Shown: positions 14,524 to 25,825 of the stretch, piece by piece
Layout: each line of letters opens with the position of its first letter
How positions within the stretch are numbered: position 1 is the first letter of the stretch
From: Prosapia bicincta
Lineage: Eukaryota > Arthropoda > Insecta > Hemiptera > Cercopidae
Reading direction: 5' to 3'
Length of the DNA stretch: 64,000 nt
NCBI GenBank assembly: GCA_036971475.1
Contig: JBAIZL010000028.1
Location: 124,001-188,000, forward strand
Notes under the pieces: model-generated
Databases searched by the model: none
What the model was told of the DNA's origin: nothing
Seen by the model: the letters and a program-made list of their open reading frames with translations, nothing else
Position numbers and translations under genes: made by a program

Positions 14524-17500
14524 AACCCGTCCAACTCTAGTCAGGAGTGAATCGCCAGAATTGCACCGGGTCTTCTCTAAGAACAATGAGTCTTGCAGCA
14601 CGTGAAGCAGATTATAAACCTAACCCGTCCAACTCTAGTCAGGAGTGAATCGCCAGAATTGCACCGGGTCTTCTCTAAGAACAATGAGTCTTGCAGCACG
14701 TGAAGCAGATTATAAACCTAACCCGTCCAACTCTAGTCAGGAGTGAATCGCCAGAATTGCACCGGGTCTTCTCTAAGAACAATGAGTCTTGCAGCACGTG
14801 AAGCAGGTTATAAACCTAACCCGTCCAACTCTAGTCAGGAGTGAATCGCCAGAATTGCACCGGGTCTTCTCTAAGAACAATGAGTCTTGCAGCACGTGAA
14901 GCAGATTATAAACCTAACCCGTCCAACTCTAGTCAGGAGTGAATCGCCAGAATTGCACCGGGTCTTCTCTAAGAACAATGAGTCTTGCAGCACGTGAAGC
15001 AGGTTATAAACCTAACCCGTCCAACTCTAGTCAGGAGTGAATCGCCAGAATTGCACCAGGTCTTCTCTAAGAACAATGAGTCTTGCAGCACGTGAAGCAG
15101 GTTATAAACCTAACCCGTCCAACTCTAGTCAGGAGTGAATCGCCAGAATTGCACCAGGTCTTCTCTAAGAACAATGAGTCTTGCAGCACGTGAAGCAGAT
15201 TATAAACCTAACCCGTCCAACTCTAGTCAGGAGTGAATCGCCAGAATCGCACCGGGTCTTCTCTAAGAACAATGAGTCTTGCAGCACGTGAAGCAGATTA
15301 TAAACCAAACCCGTCCAACTCTAGTCAGGAGTGAATCGCCAGAATTGCACCGGGTCTTCTCTAAGAACAATGCGTCTTGCAGCACGTGAAGCAGATTATA
15401 AACCTAACCCGTCCAACTCTAGTCAGGAGTGAATCGCCAGAATTGCACCGGGTCTTCTCTAAGAACAATGAGTCTTGCAGCACGTGAAGCAGATTATAAA
15501 CCTAACCCGTCCAACTCTAGTCAGGAGTGAATCGCCAGAATTGCACCGGGTCTTCTCTAAGACTTGCAGCACGTGAAGCAGATTATAAACCTAACCCGTC
15601 CAACTCTAGTCAGGAGTGAATCGCCAGAATCGCACCGGGTCTTCTCTAAGAACAATGAGTCTTGCAGCACGTGAAGCAGATTATAAACCAAACCCGTCCA
15701 ACTCTAGTCAGGAGTGAATCGCCAGAATTGCACCGGGTCTTCTCTAAGAACAATGCGTCTTGCAGCACGTGAAGCAGATTATAAACCTAACCCGTCCAAC
15801 TCTAGTCAGGAGTGAATCGCCAGAATTGCACCGGGTCTTCTCTAAGAACAATGAGTCTTGCAGCACGTGATGCAGATTATAAACCTAACCCGTCCAACTC
15901 TAGTCAGGAGTGAATTGCCAGAATTGCACCGGGTCTTCTGTAAGAACAATGCGTCTTGCAGCACGTGAAGCAGATTATAAACCTAACCCGTCCAACTCTA
16001 GTCAGGAGTGAATCGCCAGAATTGCACCAGGTCTTCTCTAAGAACAATGAGTCTTGCAGCACGTGAAGCAGGTTATAAACCTAACCCGTCCAACTCTAGT
16101 CAGGAGTGAATCGCCAGAATTGCACCGGGTCTTCTGTAAGAACAATACGTCTTGCAGCACGTGATGCAGATTATAAACATAACCCGTCCAACTCTAGTCA
16201 GGAGTGAATCGCCAGAATTGCACCAGGTCTTCTCTAAGAACAATGCGTCTTGCAGCACGTGAAGCAGATTATAAACCTAACCCGTCCAACTCTAGTCAGG
16301 AGTGAATCGCCAGAATTGCACCGGGTCTTCTCTAAGAACAATGAGTCTTGCAGCACGTGAAGCAGGTTATAAACCTAACCCGACCAACTCTAGTCAGGAG
16401 TGAATCGCCAGAATTGCACCGGGTCTTCTCTAAGAACAATGAGTCTTGCAGCACGTGAAGCAGGTTATAAACCTAACCCGTCCAACTCTAGTCAGGAGTG
16501 AATCGCCAGAATTGCACCGGGTCTTCTGTAAGAACAATGCGTCTTGCAGCACGTGATGCAGATTATAAACCTAACCCGTCCAACTCTAGTCAGGAGTGAA
16601 TTGCCAGAATTGCACCGGGTCTTCTGTAAGAACAATGCGTCTTGCAGCACGTGATGCAGATTATAAACCTAACCCGTCCAACTCTAGTCAGGAGTGAATC
16701 GCCAGAATTGCACCGGGTCTTCTGTAAGAACAATGCGTCTTGCAGCACGTGAAGCAGATTATAAACATAACCCGTCCAACTCTAGTCAGGAGTGAATCGC
16801 CAGAATTGCACCGGGTCTTCTGTAAGAACAATGCGTCTTGCAGCACGTGAAGCAGATTATAAACATAACCCGTCCAACTCTAGTCAGGAGTGAATCGCCA
16901 GAATTGCACCAGGTCTTCTCTAAGAACAATGCGTCTTGCAGCACGTGAAGCAGATTATAAACATAACCCGTCCAACTCTAGTCAGGAGTGAATCGCCAGA
17001 ATTGCACCGGGTCTTCTCTAAGAACAATGAGTCTTGCAGCACGTGAAGCAGGTTATAAACCTAACCCGTCCAACTCTAGTCAGGAGTGAATCGCCAGAAT
17101 TGCACCGGGTCTTCTGTAAGAACAATGCGTCTTGCAGCACGTGATGCAGATTATAAACCTAACCCGTCCAACTCTAGTCAGGAGTGAATTGAAAGAATTG
17201 CACCGGGTCTTCTGTAAGAACAATGCGTCTTGCAGCACGTGAAGCAGATTATAAACCTAACCCGTCCAACTCTAGTCAGGAGTGAATCGCCAGAATTGCA
17301 CCAGGTCTTCTCTAAGAACAATGAGTCTTGCAGCACGTGAAGCAGGTTATAAACCTAACCCGTCCAACTCTAGTCAGGAGTGAATCGCCAGAATCGCACC
17401 AGGTCTTCTCTAAGAACAATGAGTCTTGCAGCACGTGAAGCAGGTTATAAACCTAACCCGACCAACTCTAGTCAGGAGTGAATCGCCAGAATTGCACCAG

Positions 17501-17715
17501 GTCTTCTCTAAGAACAATGAGTCTTGCAGCACGTGAAGCAGATTATAAACCTAACCCGTCCAACTCTAGTCAGGAGTGAATCGCCAGAATTGCACCAGGT
17601 CTTCTCTAAGAACAATGAGTCTTGCAGCACGTGAAGCAGATTATAAACCTAACCCGACCAACTCTAGTCAGGAGTGAATCGCCAGAATTGCACCAGATCT
17701 TCTCTAAGAACAATG

Positions 17716-20700
17716 CGTCTTGCAGCACGTGAAGCAGATTATAAACCTAACCCGTCCAACTCTAGTCAGGAGTGAATCGCCAGAATTGCACCAGGTCTTC
17801 TCTAAGAACAATGAGTCTTGCAGCACGTGAAGCAGGTTATAAACCTAACCCGACCAACTCTAGTCAGGAGTGAATCGCCAGAATTGCACCGGGTCTTCTC
17901 TAAGAACAATGAGTCTTGCAGCACGTGAAGCAGGTTATAAACCTAACCCGTCCAACTCTAGTCAGGAGTGAATCGCCAGAATTGCACCGGGTCTTCTCTA
18001 AGAACAATGAGTCTTGCAGCACATAAAGCAGGTTATAAACCTAACCCGACCAACTCTAGTCAGGAGTGAATCGCCAGAATTGCACCAGGTCTTCTCTAAG
18101 AACAATGAGTCTTGCAGCACGTGAAGCAGGTTATAAACCTAACCCGACCAACTCTAGTCAGGAGTGAATCGCCAGGATTGCACCGGGTCTTCTCTAAGAA
18201 CAATGAGTCTTGCAGCACGTGAAGCAGGTTATAAACCTAACTCGACCAACTCTAGTCAGGAGTGAATCGCCAGAATTGCACCGGGTCTTCTCTAAGAACA
18301 ATGAGTCTTGCAGCACGTGAAGCAGGTTATAAACCTAACCCGTCCAACTCTAGTCAGGAGTGAATCGCCAGAATTGCACCGGGTCTTCCCTAAGAACAAT
18401 GAGTCTTGCAGCACGTGAAGCAGGTTATAAACCTAACCCGTCCAACTCTAGTCAGGAGTGAATCGCCAGAATTGCACCGGGTCTTCCCTAAGAACAATGA
18501 GTCTTGCAGCACGTGAAGCAGGTTATAAACCTAACCCGTCCAACTCTAGTCAGGAGTGAATCGCCAGAATTGCACCGGGTCTTCCCTAAGAACAATGAGT
18601 CTTGCAGCACGTGAAGCAGGTTATAAACCTAACCCGTCCAACTCTAGTCAGGAGTGAATCGCCAGAATTGCACCGGGTCTTCTCTAAGAACAATGAGTCT
18701 TGCAGCACGTGAAGCAGGTTATAAACCTAACCCGTCCAACTCTAGTCAGGAGTGAATCGCCAGAATTGCACCGGGTCTTCCCTAAGAACAATGAGTCTTG
18801 CAGCACGTGAAGCAGATTATAAACCTAACCCGACCAACTCTAGTCAGGAGTGAATCGCCAGAATTGCACCGGGTCTTCTCTAAGAACAATGCGTCTTGCA
18901 GCACGTGATGCAGATTATAAACATAACCCGTCCAACTCTAGTCAGGAGTGAATCGCCAGAATCGCACCGGGTCTTCTCTAAGAACAATGCGTCTTGCAGC
19001 ACGTGAAGCAGATTATAAACCTAACCCGTCCAACTCTAGTCAGGAGTGAATCGCCAGAATTGCAACGGGCCTTCTCTAAGAACAATGAGTCTTGCAGCAC
19101 GTGAAGCAGATTATAAACATAACCCGTCCAACTCTAGTCAGGAGTGAATCGCCAGAATTGCAACGGGCCTTCTCTAAGAACAATGCGTCTTGCAGCACGT
19201 GAAGCAGATTATAAACCTAACCCGTCCAACTCTAGTCAGGAGTGAATCGCCAGAATTGCACCGGGTCTTCTCTAAGAACAATGAGTCTTGCAGCACGTGA
19301 AGCAGATTATAAACCTAACCCGACCAACTCTAGTCAGGAGTGAATCGCCAGAATTGCACCAGGTCTTCTCTAAGAACAATGCGTCTTGCAGCACGTGAAG
19401 CAGATTATAAACCTAACCCGTCCAACTCTAGTCAGGAGTGAATCGCCAGAATTGCACCAGGTCTTCTCTAAGAACAATGAGACTTGCAGCACGTGAAGCA
19501 GGTTATAAACCTAAGCCGTCCAACTCTAGTCAGGAGTGAATCGCCAGAATCGCACCGGGTCTTCTCTAAGAACAATGAGTCTTGCAGCACGTGAAGCAGA
19601 TTATAAACCTAACCCGTCCAACTCTAGTCAGGAGTGAATCGCCAGAATTGCACCAGGTCTTCTCTAAGAACAATGAGTCTTGCAGCACGTGAAGCAGGTT
19701 ATAAACCTAACCCGACCAACTCTAGTCAGGAGTGAATCGCCAGAATTGCACCGGGTCTTCTCTAAGAACAATGAGTCTTGCAGCACGTGAAGCAGGTTAT
19801 AAACCTAACCCGTCCAACTCTAGTCAGGAGTGAATCGCCAGAATTGCACCGGGTCTTCTCTAAGAACAATGAGTCTTGCAGCACATAAAGCAGGTTATAA
19901 ACCTAACCCGACCAACTCTAGTCAGGAGTGAATCGCCAGAATTGCACCAGGTCTTCTCTAAGAACAATGAGTCTTGCAGCACGTGAAGCAGGTTATAAAC
20001 CTAACCCGACCAACTCTAGTCAGGAGTGAATCGCCAGAATTGCACCGGGTCTTCTCTAAGAACAATGAGTCTTGCAGCACGTGAAGCAGGTTATAAACCT
20101 AACCCGACCAACTCTAGTCAGGAGTGAATCGCCAGAATTGCACCGGGTCTTCTCTAAGAACAATGAGTCTTGCAGCACGTGAAGCAGGTTATAAACCTAA
20201 CCCGTCCAACTCTAGTCAGGAGTGAATCGCCAGAATTGCACCGGGTCTTCCCTAAGAACAATGAGTCTTGCAGCACGTGAAGCAGGTTATAAACCTAACC
20301 CGTCCAACTCTAGTCAGGAGTGAATCGCCAGAATTGCACCGGGTCTTCCCTAAGAACAATGAGTCTTGCAGCACGTGAAGCAGGTTATAAACCTAACCCG
20401 TCCAACTCTAGTCAGGAGTGAATCGCCAGAATTGCACCGGGTCTTCCCTAAGAACAATGAGTCTTGCAGCACGTGAAGCAGGTTATAAACCTAACCCGTC
20501 CAACTCTAGTCAGGAGTGAATCGCCAGAATTGCACCGGGTCTTCTCTAAGAACAATGAGTCTTGCAGCACGTGAAGCAGGTTATAAACCTAACCCGTCCA
20601 ACTCTAGTCAGGAGTGAATCGCCAGAATTGCACCGGGTCTTCCCTAAGAACAATGAGTCTTGCAGCACGTGAAGCAGATTATAAACCTAACCCGACCAAC

Positions 20701-20822
20701 TCTAGTCAGGAGTGAATCGCCAGAATTGCACCGGGTCTTCTCTAAGAACAATGCGTCTTGCAGCACGTGATGCAGATTATAAACATAACCCGTCCAACTC
20801 TAGTCAGGAGTGAATCGCCAGA
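17716..20822. repeat. 1,862-bp offset duplication (19 monomers) inside the 98-bp array
   Basis: The segment 17716-18960 recurs at 19578-20822, shifted by 1,862 bp (19 x 98). The rare CACATAAAG variant, which destroys CACGTG, occurs at about 18021 and 19883. The series of TCTTCCCTAAG copies begins near 18381 and again near 20243. Only two differences were noticed between the copies: AGGATTGC versus AGAATTGC near 18176, and CTCGACC versus CCCGACC near 18241. That is about 1.2 kb of almost identical sequence, so the block duplication is recent or the array is being homogenised. Confidence 0.85.
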
Positions 20823-22794
20823 ATTGCATCAGGTCTTCTCTAAGAACAATAAGTCTTGCAGCACGTGAAGCAGGTTATAAACATAACCCGTCCAACTCTA
20901 GTCAGGAGTGAATCGCCAGAATTGCATCAGGTCTTCTCTAAGAACAATGAGTCTTGCAGCACGTGATGCAGATTATAAACATAACCCGTCCAACTCTAGT
21001 CAGGAGTGAATCGCCAGAATTGCATCAGGTCTTCTCTAAGAACAATGAGTCTTGCAGCACGTGAAGCAGATTATAAACCTAACCCGACCAACTCTAGTCA
21101 GGAGTGAATCGCCAGAATTGCACCGGGTCTTCTCTAAGAACAATGCGTCTTGCAGCACGTGATGCAGATTATAAACATAACCCGTCCAACTCTAGTCAGG
21201 AGTGAATCGCCAGAATTGCATCAGGTCTTCTCTAAGAACAATGCGTCTTGCAGCACGTGATGCAGATTATAAACATAACCCGTCCAACTCTAGTCAGGAG
21301 TGAATCGCCAGAATTGCATCAGGTCTTCTCTAAGAACAATGAGTCTTGCAGCACGTGAAGCAGGTTATAAACCTAACCCGTCCAACTCTAGTCAGGAGTG
21401 AATCGCCAGAATTGCACCGGGTCTTCTCTAAGAACAATGAGTCTTGCAGCACGTGAAGCAGGTTATAAACCTAACCCGTCCAACTCTAGTCAGGAGTGAA
21501 TCGCCAGAATCGCACCGGGTCTTCTCTAAGAACAATGCGTCTTGCAGCACGTGAAGCAGATTATAAACCTAACCCGTCCAACTCTAGTCAGGAGTGAATC
21601 GCCAGAATTGCAACGGGCCTTCTCTAAGAACAATGCGTCTTGCAGCACGTGAAGCAGATTATAAACCTAACCCGTCCAACTCTAGTCAGGAGTGAATCGC
21701 CAGAATCGCACCGGGTCTTCTGTAAGAACAATGCGTCTTGCAGCACGTGAAGCAGATTATAAACATAACCCGTCCAACTCTAGTCAGGAGTGAATCGCCA
21801 GAATCGCACCGGGTCTTCTGTAAGAACAATGCGTCTTGCAGCACGTGAAGCAGGTTATAAACCTAACCCGTCCAACTCTAGTCAGGAGTGAATCGCCAGA
21901 ATTGCACCGGGTCTTCTCTAAGAACAATGAGTCTTGCAGCACGTGAAGCAGATTATAAACATAACCCGTCCAACTCTAGTCAGGAGTGAATCGCCAGAAT
22001 CGCACCGGGTCTTCTGTAAGAACAATGCGTCTTGCAGCACGTGAAGCAGGTTATAAACCTAACCCGACCAACTCTAGTCAGGAGTGAATCGCCAGAATTG
22101 CACCGGGTCTTCTCTAAGAACAATGAGTCTTGCAGCACGTGAAGCAGGTTATAAACCTAACCCGTCCAACTCTAGTCAGGAGTGAATCGCCAGAATTGCA
22201 CCGGGTCTTCTGTAAGAACAATGCGTCTTGCAGCACGTGATGCAGATTATAAACCTAACCCGTCCAACTCTAGTCAGGAGTGAATTGCCAGAATTGCACC
22301 GGGTCTTCTGTAAGAACAATGCGTCTTGCAGCACGTGAAGCAGATTATAAACATAACCCGTCCAACTCTAGTCAGGAGTGAATCGCCAGAATCGCACCGG
22401 GTCTTCTCTAAGAACAATTAGTCTTGCAGCACGTGAAGCAGATTATAAACATAACCCGTCCAACTCTAGTCAGGAGTGAATCGCCAGAATTGCACCGGGT
22501 CTTCTCTAAGAACAATGCGTCTTGCAGCACGTGAAGCAGGTTATAAACATAACCCGTCCAACTCTAGTCAGGAGTGAATCGCCAGAATTGCACCGGGTCT
22601 TCTCTAAGAACAATGCGTCTTGCAGCACGTGATGCAGATTATAAACATAACCCGTCCAACTCTAGTCAGGAGTGAATCGCCAGAATTGCACCGGGTCTTC
22701 TCTAAGAACAATGAGTCTTGCAGCACGTGATGCAGATTATAAACATAACCCGTCCAACTCTAGTCAGGAGTGAATCGCCAGAATCGCACCGGGT

Positions 22795-24485
22795 CTTCTG
22801 TAAGACTTGCAGCACGTGAAGCAGATTATAAACCTAACCCGTCCAACTCTAGTCAGGAGTGAATCGCCAGAATTGCACCGGGTCTTCTCTAAGACTTGCA
22901 GCACGTGAAGCAGATTATAAACCTAACCCGTCCAACTCTAGTCAGGAGTGAATCGCCAGAATCGCACCGGGTCTTCTGTAAGACTTGCAGCACGTGAAGC
23001 AGATTATAAACATAACCCGTCCAACTCTAGTCAGGAGTGAATCGCCAGAATTGCAACGGGCCTTCTCTAAGACTTGCAGCACGTGAAGCAGATTATAAAC
23101 CTAACCCGTCCAACTCTAGTCAGGAGTGAATCGCCAGAATTGCAACGGGCCTTCTCTAAGAACAATGCGTCTTGCAGCACGTGATGCAGATTATAAACAT
23201 AACCCGTCCAACTCTAGTCAGGAGTGAATCGCCAGAATTGCACCGGGTCTTCTCTAAGACTTGCAGCACGTGAAGCAGATTATAAACCTAACCCGTCCAA
23301 CTCTAGTCAGGAGTGAATCGCCAGAATTGCAACGGGCCTTCTCTAAGAACAATGCGTCTTGCAGCACGTGAAGCAGATTATAAACCTAACCCGTCCAACT
23401 CTAGTCAGGAGTGAATCGCCAGAATTGCAACGGGCCTTCTCTAAGAACAATGAGTCTTGCAGCACGTGAAGCAGATTATAAACCTAACCCGTCCAACTCT
23501 AGTCAGGAGTGAATCGCCAGAATTGCACCGGGCCTTCTCTAAGAACAATGAGTCTTGCATCACGTGAAGCAGATTATAAACCTAACCCGTCCAACTCTAG
23601 TCAGGAGTGAATCGCCAGAATTGCACCGGGCCTTCTCTAAGAACAATGAGTCTTGCATCACGTGAAGCAGATTATAAACCTAACCCGTCCAACTCTAGTC
23701 AGGAGTGAATCGCCAGAATTGCACCGGGCCTTCTCTAAGAACAATGAGTCTTGCATCACGTGAAGCAGATTATAAACCTAACCCGTCCAACTCTAGTCAG
23801 GAGTGAATCGCCAGAATTGCACCGGGCCTTCTCTAAGAACAATGAGTCTTGCATCACGTGAAGCAGATTATAAACCTAACCCGTCCAACTCTAGTCAGGA
23901 GTGAATCGCCAGAATCGCACCGGGTCTTCTGTAAGACTTGCAGCACGTGAAGCAGATTATAAACCTAACCCGTCCAACTCTAGTCAGGAGTGAATCGCCA
24001 GAATTGCACCGGGTCTTCTGTAAGACTTGCAGCACGTGATGCAGATTATAAACATAACCCGTCCAACTCTAGTAAGGAGTGAATCGCCAGAATCGCACCG
24101 GGTCTTCTGTAAGACTTGCAGCACGTGATGCAGATTATAAACATAACCCGTCCAACTCTAGTAAGGAGTGAATCGCCAGAATCGCACCGGGTCTTCTGTA
24201 AGACTTGCAGCACGTGATGCAGATTATAAACATAACCCGTCCAACTCTAGTCAGGAGTGAATCGCCAGAATCGCACCGGGTCTTCTGTAAGACTTGCAGC
24301 ACGTGATGCAGATTATAAACATAACCCGTCCAACTCTAGTAAGGAGTGAATCGCCAGAATCGCACCGGGTCTTCTCTAAGAACAATGAGTCTTGCAGCAC
24401 GTGATGCAGATTATAAACCTAACCCGTCCAACTCTAGTCAGGAGTGAATCGCCAGAATCGCACCGGGTCTTCTGTAAGACTTGCA
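22795..24485. repeat. Cluster of 89-bp deletion monomers in the 98-bp array
   Basis: Several copies read CTAAGACTTGCAGC, or TGTAAGACTTGCAGC, instead of CTAAGAACAATGAGTCTTGC. They have lost nine bases including the AACAATG core. They cluster from about 22795 to 24485. Single copies also occur near 15560 and 25150. The identical deletion junction in separate copies indicates one founding deletion spread by array turnover. Confidence 0.85.
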
Positions 24486-25696
24486 GCACGTGAAGCAGAT
24501 TATAAACCTAACCCGTCCAACTCTAGTCAGGAGTGAATCGCCAGAATTGCACCGGGTCTTCTCTAAGAACAATGAGTCTTGCAGCACGTGAAGCAGATTA
24601 TAAACCTAACCCGTCCAACTCTAGTCAGGAGTGAATCGCCAGAATCGCACCGGGTCTTCTCTAAGAACAATGAGTCTTGCAGCACGTGAAGCAGATTATA
24701 AACCTAACCCGTCCAACTCTAGTCAGGAGTGAATCGCCAGAATTGCACCGGGTCTTCTCTAAGAACAATGAGTCTTGCAGCACGTGAAGCAGATTATAAA
24801 CCTAACCCGTCCAACTCTAGTCAGGAGTGAATCGCCAGAATTGCACCGGGTCTTCTCTAAGAACAATGAGTCTTGCAGCACGTGAAGCAGATTATAAACC
24901 TAACCCGTCCAACTCTAGTCAGGAGTGAATCGCCAGAATTGCACCGGGTCTTCTCTAAGAACAATGAGTCTTGCAGCACGTGAAGCAGATTATAAACCTA
25001 ACCCGTCCAACTCTAGTCAGGAGTGAATCGCCAGAATTGCACCGGGTCTTCTCTAAGAACAATGAGTCTTGCAGCACGTGGAGCAGGTTATAAACCTAAC
25101 CCGTCCAACTCTAGTCAGGAGTGAATCGCCAGAATCGCACCGGGTCTTCTGTAAGACTTGCAGCACGTGAAGCAGATTATAAACATAACCCGTCCAACTC
25201 TAGTCAGGAGTGAATCGCCAGAATTGCACCGGGTCTTCTCTAAGAACAATGAGTCTTGCAGCACGTGAAGCAGGTTATAAACCTAACCCGACCAACTCTA
25301 GTCAGGAGTGAATCGCCAGAATTGCACCGGGTCTTCTCTAAGAACAATGAGTCTTGCAGCACGTGAAGCAGGTTATAAACCTAACCCGTCCAACTCTAGT
25401 CAGGAGTGAATCGCCAGAATTGCAACGGGCCTTCTCTAAGAACAATGCGTCTTGCAGCACGTGATGCAGATTATAAACATAACCCGTCCAACTCTAGTCA
25501 GGAGTGAATCGCCAGAATTGCATCAGGTCTTCTCTAAGAACAATGCGTCTTGCAGCACGTGATGCAGATTATAAACCTAACCCGACCAACTCTAGTCAGG
25601 AGTGAATCGCCAGAATTGCACCGGGTCTTCTCTAAGAACAATGCGTCTTGCAGCACGTGATGCAGATTATAAACATAACCCGTCCAACTCTAGTCA

Positions 25697-25740
25697 TGGC
25701 CAGTCTCTCCTTAGTTATCATTATTTGAACCTGCGACCCT
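25697..25740. other. 44-bp foreign insert in a 98-bp monomer, flanked by a 9-bp direct repeat
   Basis: The penultimate monomer is interrupted after CTCTAGTCA at 25688-25696 by 44 bp that do not belong to the repeat. The monomer resumes with a second CTCTAGTCA at 25741-25749. A 9-bp duplication around a filler fits a small transposon footprint or microhomology repair. The insert begins TGGCCAGTCTCTCC and is not seen elsewhere in the window. It has no clear terminal inverted repeat. Confidence 0.7.
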
Positions 25741-25825
25741 CTCTAGTCAGGAGTGAATCGCCAGAATTGCACCGGGTCTTCTCTAAGAACAATGAGTCTT
25801 GCAGCACATGAAGCAGGTTATAAAC

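Larger units (their letters stand above)
14524..25825. repeat. 98-bp tandem satellite array
   Basis: About 115 direct copies of a 98-bp monomer start at AACCCGTCCAACTCTAGTC and end at the last TTATAAAC. The first starts are 14524, 14622 and 14720, exactly 98 apart. Nearly every copy contains GAACAATG (or a one-base variant) followed by GCAGCACGTGA, so a CACGTG palindrome recurs every 98 bp. Recurring variants are CCCGTCC or CCCGACC, AATTGCACC or AATCGCACC, CACCGGG or CACCAGG or CATCAGG, TCTCTAAG or TCTGTAAG or TCCCTAAG, and GCAGGTT or GCAGATT. A shorter 89-bp form lacks nine bases around AACAATG. The penultimate copy is interrupted at 25697-25740. Stops in the monomer prevent long open frames. 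No coding role is supported. Confidence 0.97.

Noticed and set aside
14524..25825. CENP-B box in the 98-bp monomer
   Set aside because: CCCGTCCAACTC was compared with the consensus but lacks the required CGAA half, so no centromere-protein site can be claimed.
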